Made by a program: the position numbers and the translations under genes
DNA from: Actinomycetospora straminea
Lineage (GTDB): Bacteria > Actinomycetota > Actinomycetes > Mycobacteriales > Pseudonocardiaceae
Assembly (NCBI RefSeq): GCF_028737255.1
Contig: NZ_JAQZAN010000002.1
Span: 62,001 to 126,000, forward strand
Reading direction: 5' to 3'
Length of the DNA stretch: 64,000 bases
Notes under the pieces: model-generated
Database searches by the model: none
What the model was told of the DNA's origin: nothing
Seen by the model: the letters and a program-made list of their open reading frames with translations, nothing else
Part shown: piece by piece, positions 1 to 9,363 of the stretch
Layout: every line of letters begins with the position of its first letter
Position numbering within the stretch: the stretch's first letter is position 1

Positions 1-696
1 ACTGGTGCGCCAGCTCGCCTGCCCCGAGTAGGCCAGGAACACCACGGGGCGCACGACGCCGTCGGCCAGCGCGTCGGCGTAGCCGTAGGAGTGGTCGGCG
101 CGCGAGCGCAGCACGCCGGCGGCGTCGGGCTCGTAGGTGATGAACGGGATCGGGCTGTCGTCGGACCGGAACGGGGTCCCGGTCAGCGCCAGGCGCCGCG
201 TCGCGCCGGCGAACGCCTCGCGCGTCGCCTCGCCCCAGCTCTTCGCGTCGCCGGCGTGGTGGATCTCATCGAAGATCACCAGGGTGCGGCGGCCCTCGGT
301 GCGGTTCATGTGCAGCACCGGGTGCGCGGCCACCTGCGCGTAGGTGACGGCGACGCCGCGGAAGTCGGTGGACGTGCGCCCCACGGCGTTCGAGAACTCC
401 GGGTCGATCGCCACGCCGGCAGCCCGCGCGGCCTCGGCCCACTGGTGCTTGAGGTGCTCGGTGGGGCAGACGATCGTCACCGTGTCGACGGTGCGGTCGC
501 CCAGGAGCTCGCCGGCCACGCGCAGCGCGAAGGTCGTCTTGCCGGCGCCGGGCGTCGCGACGGCCAGGAAGTCGCGGGGACGCTCGCTGAGGTACCGGGT
601 GAGCGCACGTCGCTGCCACTGCCGCAGCGGACGGGCTGTCGAGGGCTCGGTGCTGGTGGTGCTACCGGTCGCGCTGGTCGTCGTACGGCTGCTCAA
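1..696 (-). CDS. DEAD/DEAH box helicase, N-terminal part (runs off window)
   Basis: This is a superfamily 2 helicase whose first 232 codons lie in the window; the rest continues beyond position 1. Motif I is ATPGAGKTT, motif II is DEIHHA and motif III-like is LTGTPF, in the usual order. The only plausible start is a TTG at 696, preceded by a strong GGAGGG ribosome site five bases upstream. Its substrate cannot be told from this part. It sits downstream of the DUF3039 gene on the same strand with a 45-base gap, an arrangement I recall as common in actinobacteria. The family assignment is firm and the biological role is open. Confidence 0.85.
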   Translation of the reverse strand, partial: MSSRTTTSATGSTTSTEPSTARPLRQWQRRALTRYLSERPRDFLAVATPGAGKTTFALRVAGELLGDRTVDTVTIVCPTEHLKHQWAEAARAAGVAIDPEFSNAVGRTSTDFRGVAVTYAQVAAHPVLHMNRTEGRRTLVIFDEIHHAGDAKSWGEATREAFAGATRRLALTGTPFRSDDSPIPFITYEPDAAGVLRSRADHSYGYADALADGVVRPVVFLAYSGQASWRTS

Positions 697-741
697 CGGC
701 CCTCCGGGGCGGACGAGAGGACGAGGGGCGGACCCGGGGGC

Positions 742-993
742 CTACTCGCCGTCGTCGCCGCCGCGCGGCATCTTGTTGAAGATCTCCTTGCACGCCGGGC
801 AGACGGGCGAACCGGGCTTGGGCGAGCGCGTGACCGGGAAGGTCTCGCCGCACAGCGCCACCACCATCGATCCCGTGACGGCCGATTCGGCGACCTTGTT
901 CTTCCGCACGTAGTGGAACATCTTCGGGTCGTCGTCGCCCGTGCGGTCGGTCCCCTGCGGGCGGGTGTCGGGAAGCACGGTCGTCTGGCTCAT
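742..993 (-). CDS. DUF3039 family protein
   Basis: This is a small (83 residue) actinobacterial protein of unknown function. It shows the family core HYVRKNK, then ALCGE, then VCPACKEIF. The three cysteines in the LCG and CPAC motifs suggest a metal-binding knuckle. The in-frame ATG at 1002 is an alternative start, giving three more residues; ribosome-site spacing does not decide between them. It is followed by the helicase gene and is probably co-transcribed. DUF3039 and DUF3099 (at 4.9 kb) occur close together in many actinobacterial genomes, which supports the call but does not give a function. Confidence 0.8.
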   Translation of the reverse strand: MSQTTVLPDTRPQGTDRTGDDDPKMFHYVRKNKVAESAVTGSMVVALCGETFPVTRSPKPGSPVCPACKEIFNKMPRGGDDGE

Positions 994-1163
994 GGCTCCC
1001 ATGATGCCCCACGGGCCTCCGGCGCCGAACGCTCGTGGGCGCTTGTGCGGACCGTGATGCGGCGGACCGCGTTCACCCTGCGGATTCCCCGGAACGGCAC
1101 CTACGCCGCCGACCGGGCTGTCACGGTGAGCGCGCCCCGGTCCACCGACGGTGAGGAGGCCCC

Positions 1164-2738
1164 GTGGCCCACCCGGCCCCGCACCTGACCCGGCGCGCCC
1201 ACGCCGGCGCCGTCGCGGTGCCCGCGGACGAGCTCCCCGGCGACCCGGGCTCGCTCCGGCGCGACGTGCTCGCCGTCGTCGGCGAGCACCGCGCTCGGCT
1301 GGCGCGCCTCGCGCTGCACCTCGTCGTCGCCGCGCTGCCGCTGCTGGCGATCTCGGCGCACGTGTTCGGGCTCGCGCCGATGAACGTCACGGGCGGCCTG
1401 TTCGTGGTGCCGCTGACGCTGCTCGTGCTGGTGCTCGGCGTCTTCGCGCCCGTCGGCGAGGACCGGATCGTGCTGACGGGGGCGGGGTGGGGCGTCGTCG
1501 CCACCCTCGTCTACGACGCCGTCCGCCTCGACACCGTCTACCTGCTCGGCTGGTGGGGAGACTTCATCCCGACCGTGGGCACCTGGATCCTCGGCGACAC
1601 CGGCGGCGCCACCGCCACCGGCGCGATCGTGGGGTACCTCTGGCGCTACGTCGGCGACGGCGGCGGCATCGGGGTGACGTTCTTCCTGCTCGTCGCCGCC
1701 AACGGGCTGCGGCGCTGGGGCGAGCGGGCGACGGTGGCCGCGGCCGTGGCGTTCGCGGTGTTCCCGGTGTGGACGGGGCTGGTCGCCACGGTCGCGATCG
1801 CGCCGCGGGGCGAGCGGCTGATGTTCCCGCTCACGCCCACCACCGTCGCCCTGTCCCTGCTGGGGCACCTCGTGTTCGGGCTGGTCCTGGGGCTCGGGTG
1901 CGCGCGGTGCCGCGGGCTCGAGGAGCGCTGGCCCTGGCCGGCGCTGCTCGACCGGCCGTGGGCGGGGCCGACCGGCGCTCCGGCCCGTCCCGACGACGGC
2001 TGGGGGCCGGCGGACCTCGTGGTGGCGCGGTCGGCGGGGAGGTCCGGGGTGTCCCTGCCGGGCCGGGCGCGGGCCGCGGTCCCCGAGGCGCCCGGCGAGG
2101 TCACCGAGATCGTCGTCGAGCGCCCGATCGCCCGGCCGGGGTGGTCGCCGACGCCGCGGAGCGCTCGCGCGGGGGACGACCCGCCGTCCGGCCCGCTGCC
2201 GGTCGGCCGACGGGACGGGTCCTCCGCGACGGCCTGGGCCGAGGCGTGGCAGCGGTCGTCGGTGGGGCCGCCGCTGCGGCCTCCCCTGGGCCCGGCGCCC
2301 GGCCCGCCCCGGCGGGAGGCGGTGGGGCGCGCGTCCGGTCCCGCGTCGGTCGGTCAGCCGGTCGGACAGCTGGCCGGTGAGCCGGCCGGTCGGCCGGTCG
2401 GTGGGCCGGCGGCCGGGTCGCGTCCGGTCGGCCCGCCGTCGGGTCCCGTGCCGGTCGAGCCGCCGTCGGGGTCGGTGCCCCCGAGTCGCGAGCGGGACCC
2501 CGGTCCGGTGCAGGTGTTCGGGACGCCGTCGGCGCCCGTGCCGCTCTGGGGGGCCGGCGGCCCGCGCGCGCCGCGGGCCGCCGGGTGGCCGTCGGGCTCA
2601 GCGCCGGCCGACCGGCGGGCCGAGGCCTGGGGGCTCGCGGTGCCGCCCGAGCACGCCGACCCGTGGCTCGGCGGCCCGCGCGAGGTGCCGGGCACGAGTT
2701 CGGCGAAACCGCACCCGACGTCCGCGACGCGTCGCTAG
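1164..2738 (+). CDS. Multi-spanning membrane protein with Pro/Gly-rich C-terminal tail
   Basis: I do not recognise a named family. The GTG start has a GAGGAGG site five bases upstream. Residues about 45-255 contain some five to six hydrophobic segments separated by short loops, for example around [15 protein letters not shown] and [14 protein letters not shown]. From about residue 270 to 524 the protein is a disordered-looking, proline- and glycine-rich tail. Part of that tail comes from tandem repeats in the DNA near 2340-2430, where PVG-like units recur. The anchored surface protein gene follows 39 bases downstream on the same strand, so the two may form an envelope operon. Confidence 0.6.
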   Translation: MAHPAPHLTRRAHAGAVAVPADELPGDPGSLRRDVLAVVGEHRARLARLALHLVVAALPLLAISAHVFGLAPMNVTGGLFVVPLTLLVLVLGVFAPVGEDRIVLTGAGWGVVATLVYDAVRLDTVYLLGWWGDFIPTVGTWILGDTGGATATGAIVGYLWRYVGDGGGIGVTFFLLVAANGLRRWGERATVAAAVAFAVFPVWTGLVATVAIAPRGERLMFPLTPTTVALSLLGHLVFGLVLGLGCARCRGLEERWPWPALLDRPWAGPTGAPARPDDGWGPADLVVARSAGRSGVSLPGRARAAVPEAPGEVTEIVVERPIARPGWSPTPRSARAGDDPPSGPLPVGRRDGSSATAWAEAWQRSSVGPPLRPPLGPAPGPPRREAVGRASGPASVGQPVGQLAGEPAGRPVGGPAAGSRPVGPPSGPVPVEPPSGSVPPSRERDPGPVQVFGTPSAPVPLWGAGGPRAPRAAGWPSGSAPADRRAEAWGLAVPPEHADPWLGGPREVPGTSSAKPHPTSATRR

Positions 2739-2777
2739 CGTCCGCGACACGGAGTCAGTACCAGGGAGCGGAGGGCG

Positions 2778-4904
2778 ATGAGCGGGTCGGCGTGGGGGCC
2801 GGGTGGGCGTGGTCGGGCGGGATCGGGGCGTCCCGGCGCGCGCTCGTCCGACGTGCCCGAGAGCCCCTGGGCCGCGCTCGACCGGAGCTCCGGCCCGCGC
2901 CGCCTCCCGGTGCTGCTGCTCGGCTTGGTCGGGGTGGCGGCGCTGGTCATCGGCGTCGCGGTGGGCGCGGGCACGCCCGTGGTGTCCCACGGCGGGCTGG
3001 TGTCGATCGCCGACGACGAGGACTCGTCCGACGACGGTGGGTCGGGGTCCGACGAGGAGTCGGGGTCGGGCTCGGACTCGGGGTCGGGGTCGAGCTCGGG
3101 CTCGGGCTCGGACTCCGGGTCGGGGTCGGACTCCGGTTCCGGCAGCGGGTCAGGCTCCGGCGGCGGGCCGGACTCCGGTTCCGGCAGCGGGTCAGGCTCC
3201 GGCGGCGGGTCGGGTTCCGATGACGACTCGGGCTCCGGGTCCGATGCCGGCTCTGGTTCCGGCTCACGCTCCGGCTCCGGTGGCGGCTCCGGCTCCGGCT
3301 CGGGCTCCGGTGGCGGCTCCGGCTCGGGCTCCGGCTCCGGTGGCGGCTCCGACTCGGGCTCCGGCTCCGGCGGCGCGCAGGACCAGGGCGACGAGGGTGG
3401 CCAGGGCAGCGACCAGGGCGGCGACCAGGGCGGCGACCAGGGCGGCGACCAGGGCGGCGACCAGGGCGGCGAGCAGGACGGCGGCGGCGGCGGTGGTGGC
3501 GGCGGCCAGGCCGGCGGCGCGGGTGCCGAGGGCGGCGAGGAGTTCCCCAACCGCGACCAGGCCGGGCGGGCGTCGGCGAACGAGTACATCTCGATCGAGC
3601 AGGCCGACCAGGGGGTCCGGGGCGAGGGCGGGGTGTTCTCCGGCGGGAGCTACACCATCCGCTGCGCGATGAGCGCCCACCACAACTCCGACAACTTCAT
3701 CATCGCCCCCGGCGTGCGCAACGGCGCCCAGCACACCCACGACTACGCGGGCAACGAGGGCACCAACTTCGCCAGCGAGGACGAGACGCTCGAGGAGTCG
3801 ACCACCACCTGCACCAACGGCGACCGCTCCCCGATCTTCTGGCCCGTCCTGCGCGACCTGCGTGGCCAGGGCCCCGACGTCGGCGCCGACGGCGGCAGCC
3901 TCGACGGCAACGTCGGGTCGTTCATCGAGCCGTCCGCGGTCGACTTCACCTTCCACGGCCACGGCACGCGGCGCACCGAGCCGCTGCCGCTGAACATCGC
4001 GCTGGTCACGGGCTCGGCGAAGGCCGGCACCACCGGCGGGGAGGGCAGCAACGCCAAGTTCACCTGCACCGGCTCCGGGGGGCGGATGACCGACCTCTAC
4101 CCGATGTGCCCGCAGGGCTCGACCCTGCAGCGGGTCTACGACTTCCCGAGCTGCTGGAACGGACAGGACCTCGACTCCGAGGACCACAGCAGCCACATCG
4201 TCTACCCGGACGAGGACGGCGAGTGCGCCCAGGACCTCATCCCGGTGCCCGCGCTGCGCATCACGGTGAACTACGAGGACCCGCCGCCGGGGCGCCAGTT
4301 CGCGATCGACAGCTTCCCCGAACAGCAGCACAACCCGATCACCGACCACGCGCTGCTCGAGTACCTCTCCTCCGAGCGCCGCGCGCGGGAGGGCGCCGAG
4401 TGCATCAACGCCGCGCGGCGGTGCGTGCAGGGCCCCGAGCAGGACGCGGCGGCCGCCGGGTCGACGGACGCCGTCGACCGGGTGCCGCGCTCGCAGACCT
4501 TCGCCCACGCCCTCGCGACCCACGCGCGGCACGGCCAGAAGCACCCGGCGGCCCGGGTCGTGCCGCCGGGACACGGCACCCACGGCACCCCCGGCGCGCA
4601 CCGCACACCGGGCACGGCCTCCGATCCCGGGGCCGCCCCGGGCCTCGCCGCCCCGCGTGACGGGCACGCCGGCCACGACGGTCACGCGGCCGGAGCGAGC
4701 GGAGCGGGCGGCGTTGGCCGCACGCTCGCCGGCCCGGCGCTGGGCGCGGTCCCGGCCTCGGTCGCCGACCCCGACCGGGCCCGCGGGTCCTCCCCCGCCC
4801 TCACGCCGCCGGCCACGCTCGGACGGCTGCCCGGCGTCGCGCCGCTCCCGGGTCTCGCCGCCCCGCTGACGTCGCCCGGCCCCGTCGCCGAGCACGGCAC
4901 CTGA
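2778..4904 (+). CDS. Membrane-anchored Ser/Gly-rich protein with DUF1996 domain
   Basis: The 708-residue product has four parts. It has a short cytoplasmic N-terminus, and one hydrophobic anchor at about residues 43-65. A long Ser-Gly and Gly-Asp-Gln low-complexity linker covers about 80-260. A folded domain covers about 275-540, and an Ala/Pro/His-rich C-terminal tail follows. The folded part matches DUF1996: it has the [32 protein letters not shown] and HSSHIVYPD motifs of that family, which is common in fungi and actinobacteria. Many histidines suggest metal or glycan binding, but that is inference. The start is ATG after GGAGCGGAGGG. The linker would hold the domain away from the membrane, in or beyond the cell wall. 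Confidence 0.75.
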   Translation: MSGSAWGPGGRGRAGSGRPGARSSDVPESPWAALDRSSGPRRLPVLLLGLVGVAALVIGVAVGAGTPVVSHGGLVSIADDEDSSDDGGSGSDEESGSGSDSGSGSSSGSGSDSGSGSDSGSGSGSGSGGGPDSGSGSGSGSGGGSGSDDDSGSGSDAGSGSGSRSGSGGGSGSGSGSGGGSGSGSGSGGGSDSGSGSGGAQDQGDEGGQGSDQGGDQGGDQGGDQGGDQGGEQDGGGGGGGGGQAGGAGAEGGEEFPNRDQAGRASANEYISIEQADQGVRGEGGVFSGGSYTIRCAMSAHHNSDNFIIAPGVRNGAQHTHDYAGNEGTNFASEDETLEESTTTCTNGDRSPIFWPVLRDLRGQGPDVGADGGSLDGNVGSFIEPSAVDFTFHGHGTRRTEPLPLNIALVTGSAKAGTTGGEGSNAKFTCTGSGGRMTDLYPMCPQGSTLQRVYDFPSCWNGQDLDSEDHSSHIVYPDEDGECAQDLIPVPALRITVNYEDPPPGRQFAIDSFPEQQHNPITDHALLEYLSSERRAREGAECINAARRCVQGPEQDAAAAGSTDAVDRVPRSQTFAHALATHARHGQKHPAARVVPPGHGTHGTPGAHRTPGTASDPGAAPGLAAPRDGHAGHDGHAAGASGAGGVGRTLAGPALGAVPASVADPDRARGSSPALTPPATLGRLPGVAPLPGLAAPLTSPGPVAEHGT
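3045..3374 (+). repeat. Ser-Gly coding low-complexity DNA
   Basis: This stretch is built from degenerate six-base units (TCGGGC, TCCGGC, TCGGGG) encoding alternating serine and glycine. Codon choice drifts between TCG and TCC, so the peptide is more regular than the DNA. It is a likely site of length variation between strains. Confidence 0.85.
3411..3470 (+). repeat. Five perfect 12-base tandem repeats
   Basis: The unit GACCAGGGCGGC is repeated five times without a mismatch and encodes Asp-Gln-Gly-Gly. It lies inside the linker of the DUF1996 protein. Perfect identity, compared with the degenerate Ser-Gly tract beside it, suggests recent slippage expansion. Confidence 0.9.
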
Positions 4905-4931
4905 CCCGGCACGGCGGGCGGCGTCGGGTGA

Positions 4932-5369
4932 CTAACCCCCGGTGCCGGTGCGCGGGGGCTCGTGGTCGGCGGAGTCCTGCCGCGGCTGGCGCGGGCGCTC
5001 GCTGTGTCCGACGTAGGGGCTGCGGCCCTCGAGCACCTCGGCGGCCTCGATGATCCGGGCGTCCGGGACCGCGCCGAGCTGGGTCGACTCGCGCTTGTAG
5101 CGGTTCGGCTTCTCCGCCTTCTTCGCCGGCCGGTCGTTGGCGATGAGCACCGCCACCCACGGCAGCGGCACGGACAGCACGATGAACGCCACCGCGACCC
5201 AGGGCCACTGGAACGCGATGCCGAAGATCCCGGCCAGCACGAGGCACGGGATGCGGCAGGCCATGATCAGCGAGTACCGCTTCTTCCGGGCCGCGAACTC
5301 CTCGTCGTACGAGATCGCGGCCTCGGTGATCAGGATGGGCTGCCCGTCGTCGTCGTGACGTCGGTTCAC
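4932..5369 (-). CDS. DUF3099 family membrane protein
   Basis: The 145-residue product begins at a GTG (5369) with GAGGAGG upstream. A longer in-frame extension to 5450 lacks a ribosome site and family similarity. The N-terminus carries the family signature PILITEAAISYDEEF, followed by two hydrophobic segments at about residues 33-53 and 57-77. The C-terminal 60 residues are charged and probably cytoplasmic. The function is unknown. It is transcribed towards the DUF1996 gene, with only 27 bases between the two stop codons. Confidence 0.85.
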   Translation of the reverse strand: MNRRHDDDGQPILITEAAISYDEEFAARKKRYSLIMACRIPCLVLAGIFGIAFQWPWVAVAFIVLSVPLPWVAVLIANDRPAKKAEKPNRYKRESTQLGAVPDARIIEAAEVLEGRSPYVGHSERPRQPRQDSADHEPPRTGTGG

Positions 5370-5495
5370 GCTCGTCGCCTCCTCGGCACCTGCCGTCCCC
5401 CGCGGGTGCCCGCACACACCACCCTGAACCCTGGACGGGTCGCGCGCCACCGGAACGCCGTGAGCGGTCCCGGGTGGGCGCCGGTCAGGGCCCGA

Positions 5496-6086
5496 TCAGG
5501 ACGCCGACTCGGCCTTCGCGGCCTTCGCCGCCTTCTTCTGGGCCTGCTTGAAGTCGCGGACCTCGCCGAGCGTCACCGGGTCGACGACGTCGGCGATCGA
5601 GCGGCGCGACCCCTCGTCGCCGTACGACCCGGCGGCCTCGCGCCAGCCCTCGGGCCGCACACCGCACTGCTTGCCGAGCAGCGCCGTGAAGATCTGGGCC
5701 TTCTGCTTGCCGAACCCGGGCAGGGACTGCAGGTTCGCCAGCACCTCGCGTCCCGACGCCGCGTCGACCCAGAGCCGCTCCGCCTCGCCGCCCCAGTCGG
5801 CGACGAGCTGGCGGCACAGCGCCTGCACCCGCTCGGCCATCGAGCGCGGGTAGCGGTGCAGCGCGGGCGGGCCGGTGAAGGCCGCGACGAGCGCCTCGGT
5901 GTCGTACTCGGCGATGCCGGCGGCGGTCAGGGGGCCGCCGAGGCGCTCGGTGAGCAGCGCCGGCGACGCGAACGCCCGCTCCATCGGGAACTGCTGGTCG
6001 AGCAGCATCCCGATGAGCAGCGCGAGCGGGTTGGCGCTCAGGACCGCGTCGGCGTCGGCGTCCTGGGCGAGGGTCAGGTCGGGCAC
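5496..6086 (-). CDS. HhH-GPD family base-excision repair-type protein
   Basis: This 196-residue protein resembles the actinobacterial HhH-GPD family, the fold of endonuclease III-type DNA glycosylases. The helix-hairpin-helix is visible at LPGFGKQKAQIF. It has no iron-sulfur cysteine cluster at its C-terminus, which is instead a short Lys/Ala-rich tail. The start is GTG, four bases after the stop of the upstream GNAT gene, so translation is probably coupled. A DNA-repair role is inferred from the fold; the lesion recognised cannot be told. Confidence 0.8.
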   Translation of the reverse strand: MPDLTLAQDADADAVLSANPLALLIGMLLDQQFPMERAFASPALLTERLGGPLTAAGIAEYDTEALVAAFTGPPALHRYPRSMAERVQALCRQLVADWGGEAERLWVDAASGREVLANLQSLPGFGKQKAQIFTALLGKQCGVRPEGWREAAGSYGDEGSRRSIADVVDPVTLGEVRDFKQAQKKAAKAAKAESAS

Positions 6087-6090
6087 GGGG

Positions 6091-6618
6091 TCAGCCTCGC
6101 AGATCCTTCTCCAGCACGGCGAACACGAAGTCGTCGCCGCGGGGCTCGCCGACGCCCTCGGCGCCGTAGGGGAACGGCCGCGTCTCGCCGGTGCGCACGT
6201 AGCCGCGACGCTCGTACCAGGCGATGAGCTCGGCGCGCCGGTCGATCACGCACATCTCCATGGCCGTGGCGCCGCGCTCGCGGGCGTTCTCCTCCGCGGC
6301 GGAGAGCAGGGTCGACCCGACGCCGCCGGCCTGCACGTCCGGGCGGACCGCGAACATGCCGAACGACGCGGTGCTCGCGCCCTCGGCGAGGGTGACGGCC
6401 GCGCAGCCGACGAGGTCGCCGGCGACGAGCACCGTGATCGCGGGGTCGGCGACGTCGGCGGCGAGCAGGTCGCGGGTGGTGCGCGGGCCGTCGATGAGGT
6501 CGGCCTCCGACGTCCAGCCCTGGCGTCCCGACGGTCCGCGGTAGGCGCTGTGGACGAGGGCCAGCAGGGAGTCCACGTCCGCGGCGTCGGCGACGCGGAC
6601 GGTGAGAGAGGCGGTCAC
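6091..6618 (-). CDS. GNAT family N-acetyltransferase
   Basis: The 175-residue product has the GNAT order: a beta strand with GMFAVRPDVQAGGVGSTLL, where the acetyl-CoA pyrophosphate loop is a variant of RxxGxG/A, and then the WYERRGYVRTGE region near the C-terminus. The substrate is unknown. It starts at GTG and lies in a tight minus-strand run between the DUF1365 gene and the HhH-GPD gene. Confidence 0.85.
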   Translation of the reverse strand: MTASLTVRVADAADVDSLLALVHSAYRGPSGRQGWTSEADLIDGPRTTRDLLAADVADPAITVLVAGDLVGCAAVTLAEGASTASFGMFAVRPDVQAGGVGSTLLSAAEENARERGATAMEMCVIDRRAELIAWYERRGYVRTGETRPFPYGAEGVGEPRGDDFVFAVLEKDLRG

Positions 6619-6636
6619 GGAGCCCCAGTCTGCCCG

Positions 6637-7380
6637 TCAGCCGGTGAGCCGGCCCAGCCCGCGGTCGCTGTCGGCCGGGGTCCGCGGGACGACGGGCACC
6701 CCGCGCGCCCAGAGCCGCACACCGCGGTGCCGGATGGCCGCGGCGACGCGCAGGGTCACCGCCGGGTGGCGGACGACGGCGGCCAGCACGGCCCGCGGGG
6801 TGGCCGCGCGACGGCGTCCGCGCAGCGTGGCGACGAAGGCGGTCGCGCCCTCGCGGCGCAGGACGACGGTCGCGGCGAGCGTCGCTCCCGGCTCGGGCAC
6901 CCGCATCCGGTACTCGCCGTCGACCGGGAAGAACGGCGAGACGTAGAAGGCCTTGTCGACCCGTGCCCGGCCGGCCTCGGGATCGTCCGCGACGTCGAGC
7001 AGGTAGTGGTGTCGCCCGCCGTAGGTGTTGTGGACCTCGGCGACGACCGCGACCAGCGCCCCGGTCGCGTCGCGGCACCAGTACAGGGTGATCGGGTTGA
7101 ACACGTGCCCGAGCACGCGGGCGTGGGCGAGCATCAGCACCCGCGCCGGGCGCGCGATCCCCCGCGCGGCGAGGAACGCGTCGAGGTTCTCGCGGATCGA
7201 GCGCCCCGGGTCCCCGAGGTGGTCGGCGCTGCGGAACCGCGCGAACGGCCGCAGCGGCGTGGGCAGGCGGGGCAGGTCGTCGAGGTCGACGAGCCAGAGG
7301 TAGAGGCGGTGGGTGAACGCGTCGTCGAGGCGCTCGAGGCGACGGTGCCCGACCTCGGCCTCGTAGAGCCAGGCCGTCAC
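6637..7380 (-). CDS. DUF1365 family protein
   Basis: The 247-residue protein has the DUF1365 hallmarks: RHRR-like beginning (GHRRLERLDDAFTHRLYLW), then VLGHVFNPITLYWC and HNTYGGRHHYLL. Its GTG start overlaps the stop of the FAD oxidoreductase gene by four bases (GTGA), so the two are translationally coupled. In many bacteria this pair occurs beside a cyclopropane-fatty-acid-synthase-like methyltransferase and takes part in modifying unsaturated membrane lipids. Here the methyltransferase is about 5 kb away at 12219-13544. The direct reaction of DUF1365 is not something I can state from sequence. Confidence 0.85.
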   Translation of the reverse strand: MTAWLYEAEVGHRRLERLDDAFTHRLYLWLVDLDDLPRLPTPLRPFARFRSADHLGDPGRSIRENLDAFLAARGIARPARVLMLAHARVLGHVFNPITLYWCRDATGALVAVVAEVHNTYGGRHHYLLDVADDPEAGRARVDKAFYVSPFFPVDGEYRMRVPEPGATLAATVVLRREGATAFVATLRGRRRAATPRAVLAAVVRHPAVTLRVAAAIRHRGVRLWARGVPVVPRTPADSDRGLGRLTG

Positions 7381-8618
7381 CACGCGACGCCGAACGACGC
7401 CGCGGCCCGCGCTCCCGACGCGCAGCCGTCCTCGTGGAACCCCCAGCCGTGGTAGGCGCCGGCGAAGGCGACGCGGTCGTCGGACAGCTCCGGCAGCCGG
7501 CGCTGCGCGGCCACCGACTCCGGGGTGTAGGCGGGGTGCTCGTAGACCATCCGCGCGACCACGGTCTCCGGGTCCACGCGGTCGGTCGCGTTCAGGGTGA
7601 CGACGTGCGTGTCGGGGCCGGGGAGGCCCATCAGCCGCGTCATGTCGTAGCTGACCAGCACCCGGGACTCCCCCGGCACGCGCAGCAGGTTCCACGACGC
7701 GCGGGCGCCGGCGGCGCGCGGGAGCACCGAGGTGTCGGTGTGCAGCCAGGTCTCGTTGCGCGAGTAGCGGAACGCCCCGAGCACGTCCACCTCGGCCGGC
7801 CGCGGCGCGAACAGCATCCGGAGGGCGTCCGGGGCGTGCACGGCGACGACGACGCGGTCGAAGCGGTGCTCGACGTCGGCGTCGTCGCGCAGGAGCACCC
7901 CGTCGCCGGTGCGGACGAGCGCGCGCACGGGCGTCGACACCTCCACGGCCGCGAGCCCCTTCGCCGCGCGCTCGACGTAGGACCGCGAGCCGCCGACGAC
8001 GGTGCGCCACCGGTGCGAGCCGCCGACCGAGAGCATCCCGTGGTGGGCGAGGAAGGCGAACAGGTAGCGCGCCGGGTACCGCCGCGAGAGCTCCGGGCCC
8101 GAGGACCACACCGCCGACACCACCGGGACCGCGAACATCTCCACGAAGAAGCGCGAGTAGCCGCCGGCGTCGAGGAACTCGCCGAACGTCACGTCCTCGG
8201 CCAGCGGCGACGTCCCGTCGACCACGGCACGCGCGGCGCGGTGGAAGCGCAGGACCTCGCCGAGCATCCGCAGGTAGCGGGGCCGCGTGAGGTTCCGCGG
8301 CTGGGCGAACAGGCCGCGCGGGCCACGGGCGCCGGCGTACTCCAGCCCGCTCGCCTCGTCGCGGACGCTCATGCTCATCTCGGAGTCCCGCGTCGCGACC
8401 CCCAGCTCGGCGAACAGGCGCAGCAGGTGCGGGTAGGTGACGTCGTTGTGGACGATGAAGCCGGTGTCCACGGCGAGCGCGCCGACGTCGTGGGTGTGCG
8501 CGTGACCACCGAGGCGGTCCTCGGCCTCGAACAGCGTCACGTCGTGGCGCCGCTGCAGCAGGTACGCCGCCGTCAGCCCCGCCACACCCGCCCCGACGAC
8601 CGCCACCCGCTCGCGCAC
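7377..8618 (-). CDS. NAD/FAD-dependent oxidoreductase (amine-oxidase fold)
   Basis: The 413-residue flavoprotein starts with the dinucleotide-binding motif VGAGVAGLTAAYLL and an acidic end of beta-2 (FEAEDRLGGHAHT). The protein belongs to the flavin amine oxidase/desaturase-like group that is paired with DUF1365 and cyclopropane-synthase-like methyltransferases. Homologous sets in Rhodobacter act on cis-unsaturated fatty acids under singlet oxygen stress. A lipid substrate is therefore likely here, but this is by analogy. The start is GTG, 12 bases after the hydrolase stop. No signal peptide is present, so it acts in the cytoplasm or at the membrane face. Confidence 0.8.
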   Translation of the reverse strand: MRERVAVVGAGVAGLTAAYLLQRRHDVTLFEAEDRLGGHAHTHDVGALAVDTGFIVHNDVTYPHLLRLFAELGVATRDSEMSMSVRDEASGLEYAGARGPRGLFAQPRNLTRPRYLRMLGEVLRFHRAARAVVDGTSPLAEDVTFGEFLDAGGYSRFFVEMFAVPVVSAVWSSGPELSRRYPARYLFAFLAHHGMLSVGGSHRWRTVVGGSRSYVERAAKGLAAVEVSTPVRALVRTGDGVLLRDDADVEHRFDRVVVAVHAPDALRMLFAPRPAEVDVLGAFRYSRNETWLHTDTSVLPRAAGARASWNLLRVPGESRVLVSYDMTRLMGLPGPDTHVVTLNATDRVDPETVVARMVYEHPAYTPESVAAQRRLPELSDDRVAFAGAYHGWGFHEDGCASGARAAASFGVAW

Positions 8619-8630
8619 GCCACCACTCCC

Positions 8631-9335
8631 CTACGGATCGCCGAGGGGGACCGCCAGTCCGTCGGGGTCCCCGGCCGCCATGGCCTTCGCGACGGACTCG
8701 GTGAACGGTTCGAGTCCGAGGGCGCCGAGGGCGAACCGTGAGGCGAGGTCGTGCCACGCGCCCGCGCGTCGCAGCATCGCGTGGCCGTCGCCGAGGACCT
8801 CGAAGCCCGCCACCCGGTCCGAGACCGTCGCGACCCGCCCGGCGAACCACCGCGACGCCTGCGGGCTGGTCATCCGGTCGCGGTCGCCGTGGGCGACGAG
8901 CAGGGTCTGCCCGGCGAGGTGCGCCCACGGCTCGTCGCGCTCGATCCACGGCGCGAGCCCGGCCACCCCGACGACGCCCGGGTCGCCGCCGACGCGCAAC
9001 GCGGCCCGGCCACCCATCGAGTGCCCGACGAGCACGACGGGGACATCGCCGTGCCGCGCCCGCAGGTCCCGCAGGGCCCACCGGGCGTCCTGCACGGGGT
9101 CGAGGTCGGGGGCGTTCCAGCCGCGGTAGCGGTAGCGCAGCAGCCCGACGTCGACGCCGCGGCGAGCGCCGGCGGCGGCCAGGCTGCGGGCGAACGGCAC
9201 CATCCGCAGGTAGGGCAACCGCAGCCCGTCGGCAGCGTCGCGCCCCTCCGGCCGGCCGCCGTGCAGGACGAGGACCGCGCCCGTGACGGGCCGCCGGGTG
9301 GCGGGGCGGACACGGTCGAGGCGCGGCAGGGTCAC
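8631..9335 (-). CDS. Alpha/beta hydrolase
   Basis: This is a 234-residue serine hydrolase. The nucleophile elbow is GHSMGG, the acid is in HGDRDRMT and the catalytic histidine is in GDGHAML. An early VLHGG motif supplies the oxyanion hole. The start is GTG. The tight spacing to the FAD oxidoreductase gene suggests an acyl-ester or lipid substrate, but no specific substrate can be assigned. Confidence 0.85.
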   Translation of the reverse strand: MTLPRLDRVRPATRRPVTGAVLVLHGGRPEGRDAADGLRLPYLRMVPFARSLAAAGARRGVDVGLLRYRYRGWNAPDLDPVQDARWALRDLRARHGDVPVVLVGHSMGGRAALRVGGDPGVVGVAGLAPWIERDEPWAHLAGQTLLVAHGDRDRMTSPQASRWFAGRVATVSDRVAGFEVLGDGHAMLRRAGAWHDLASRFALGALGLEPFTESVAKAMAAGDPDGLAVPLGDP

Positions 9336-9363
9336 GTCACCATCCTGCGGCCGCGAGCCCGTC

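Noticed and set aside
3411..3470. Regular repeats suggesting a CRISPR array
   Set aside because: The units are 12 bases, have no spacers and are in frame in a protein gene; no cas genes are present.
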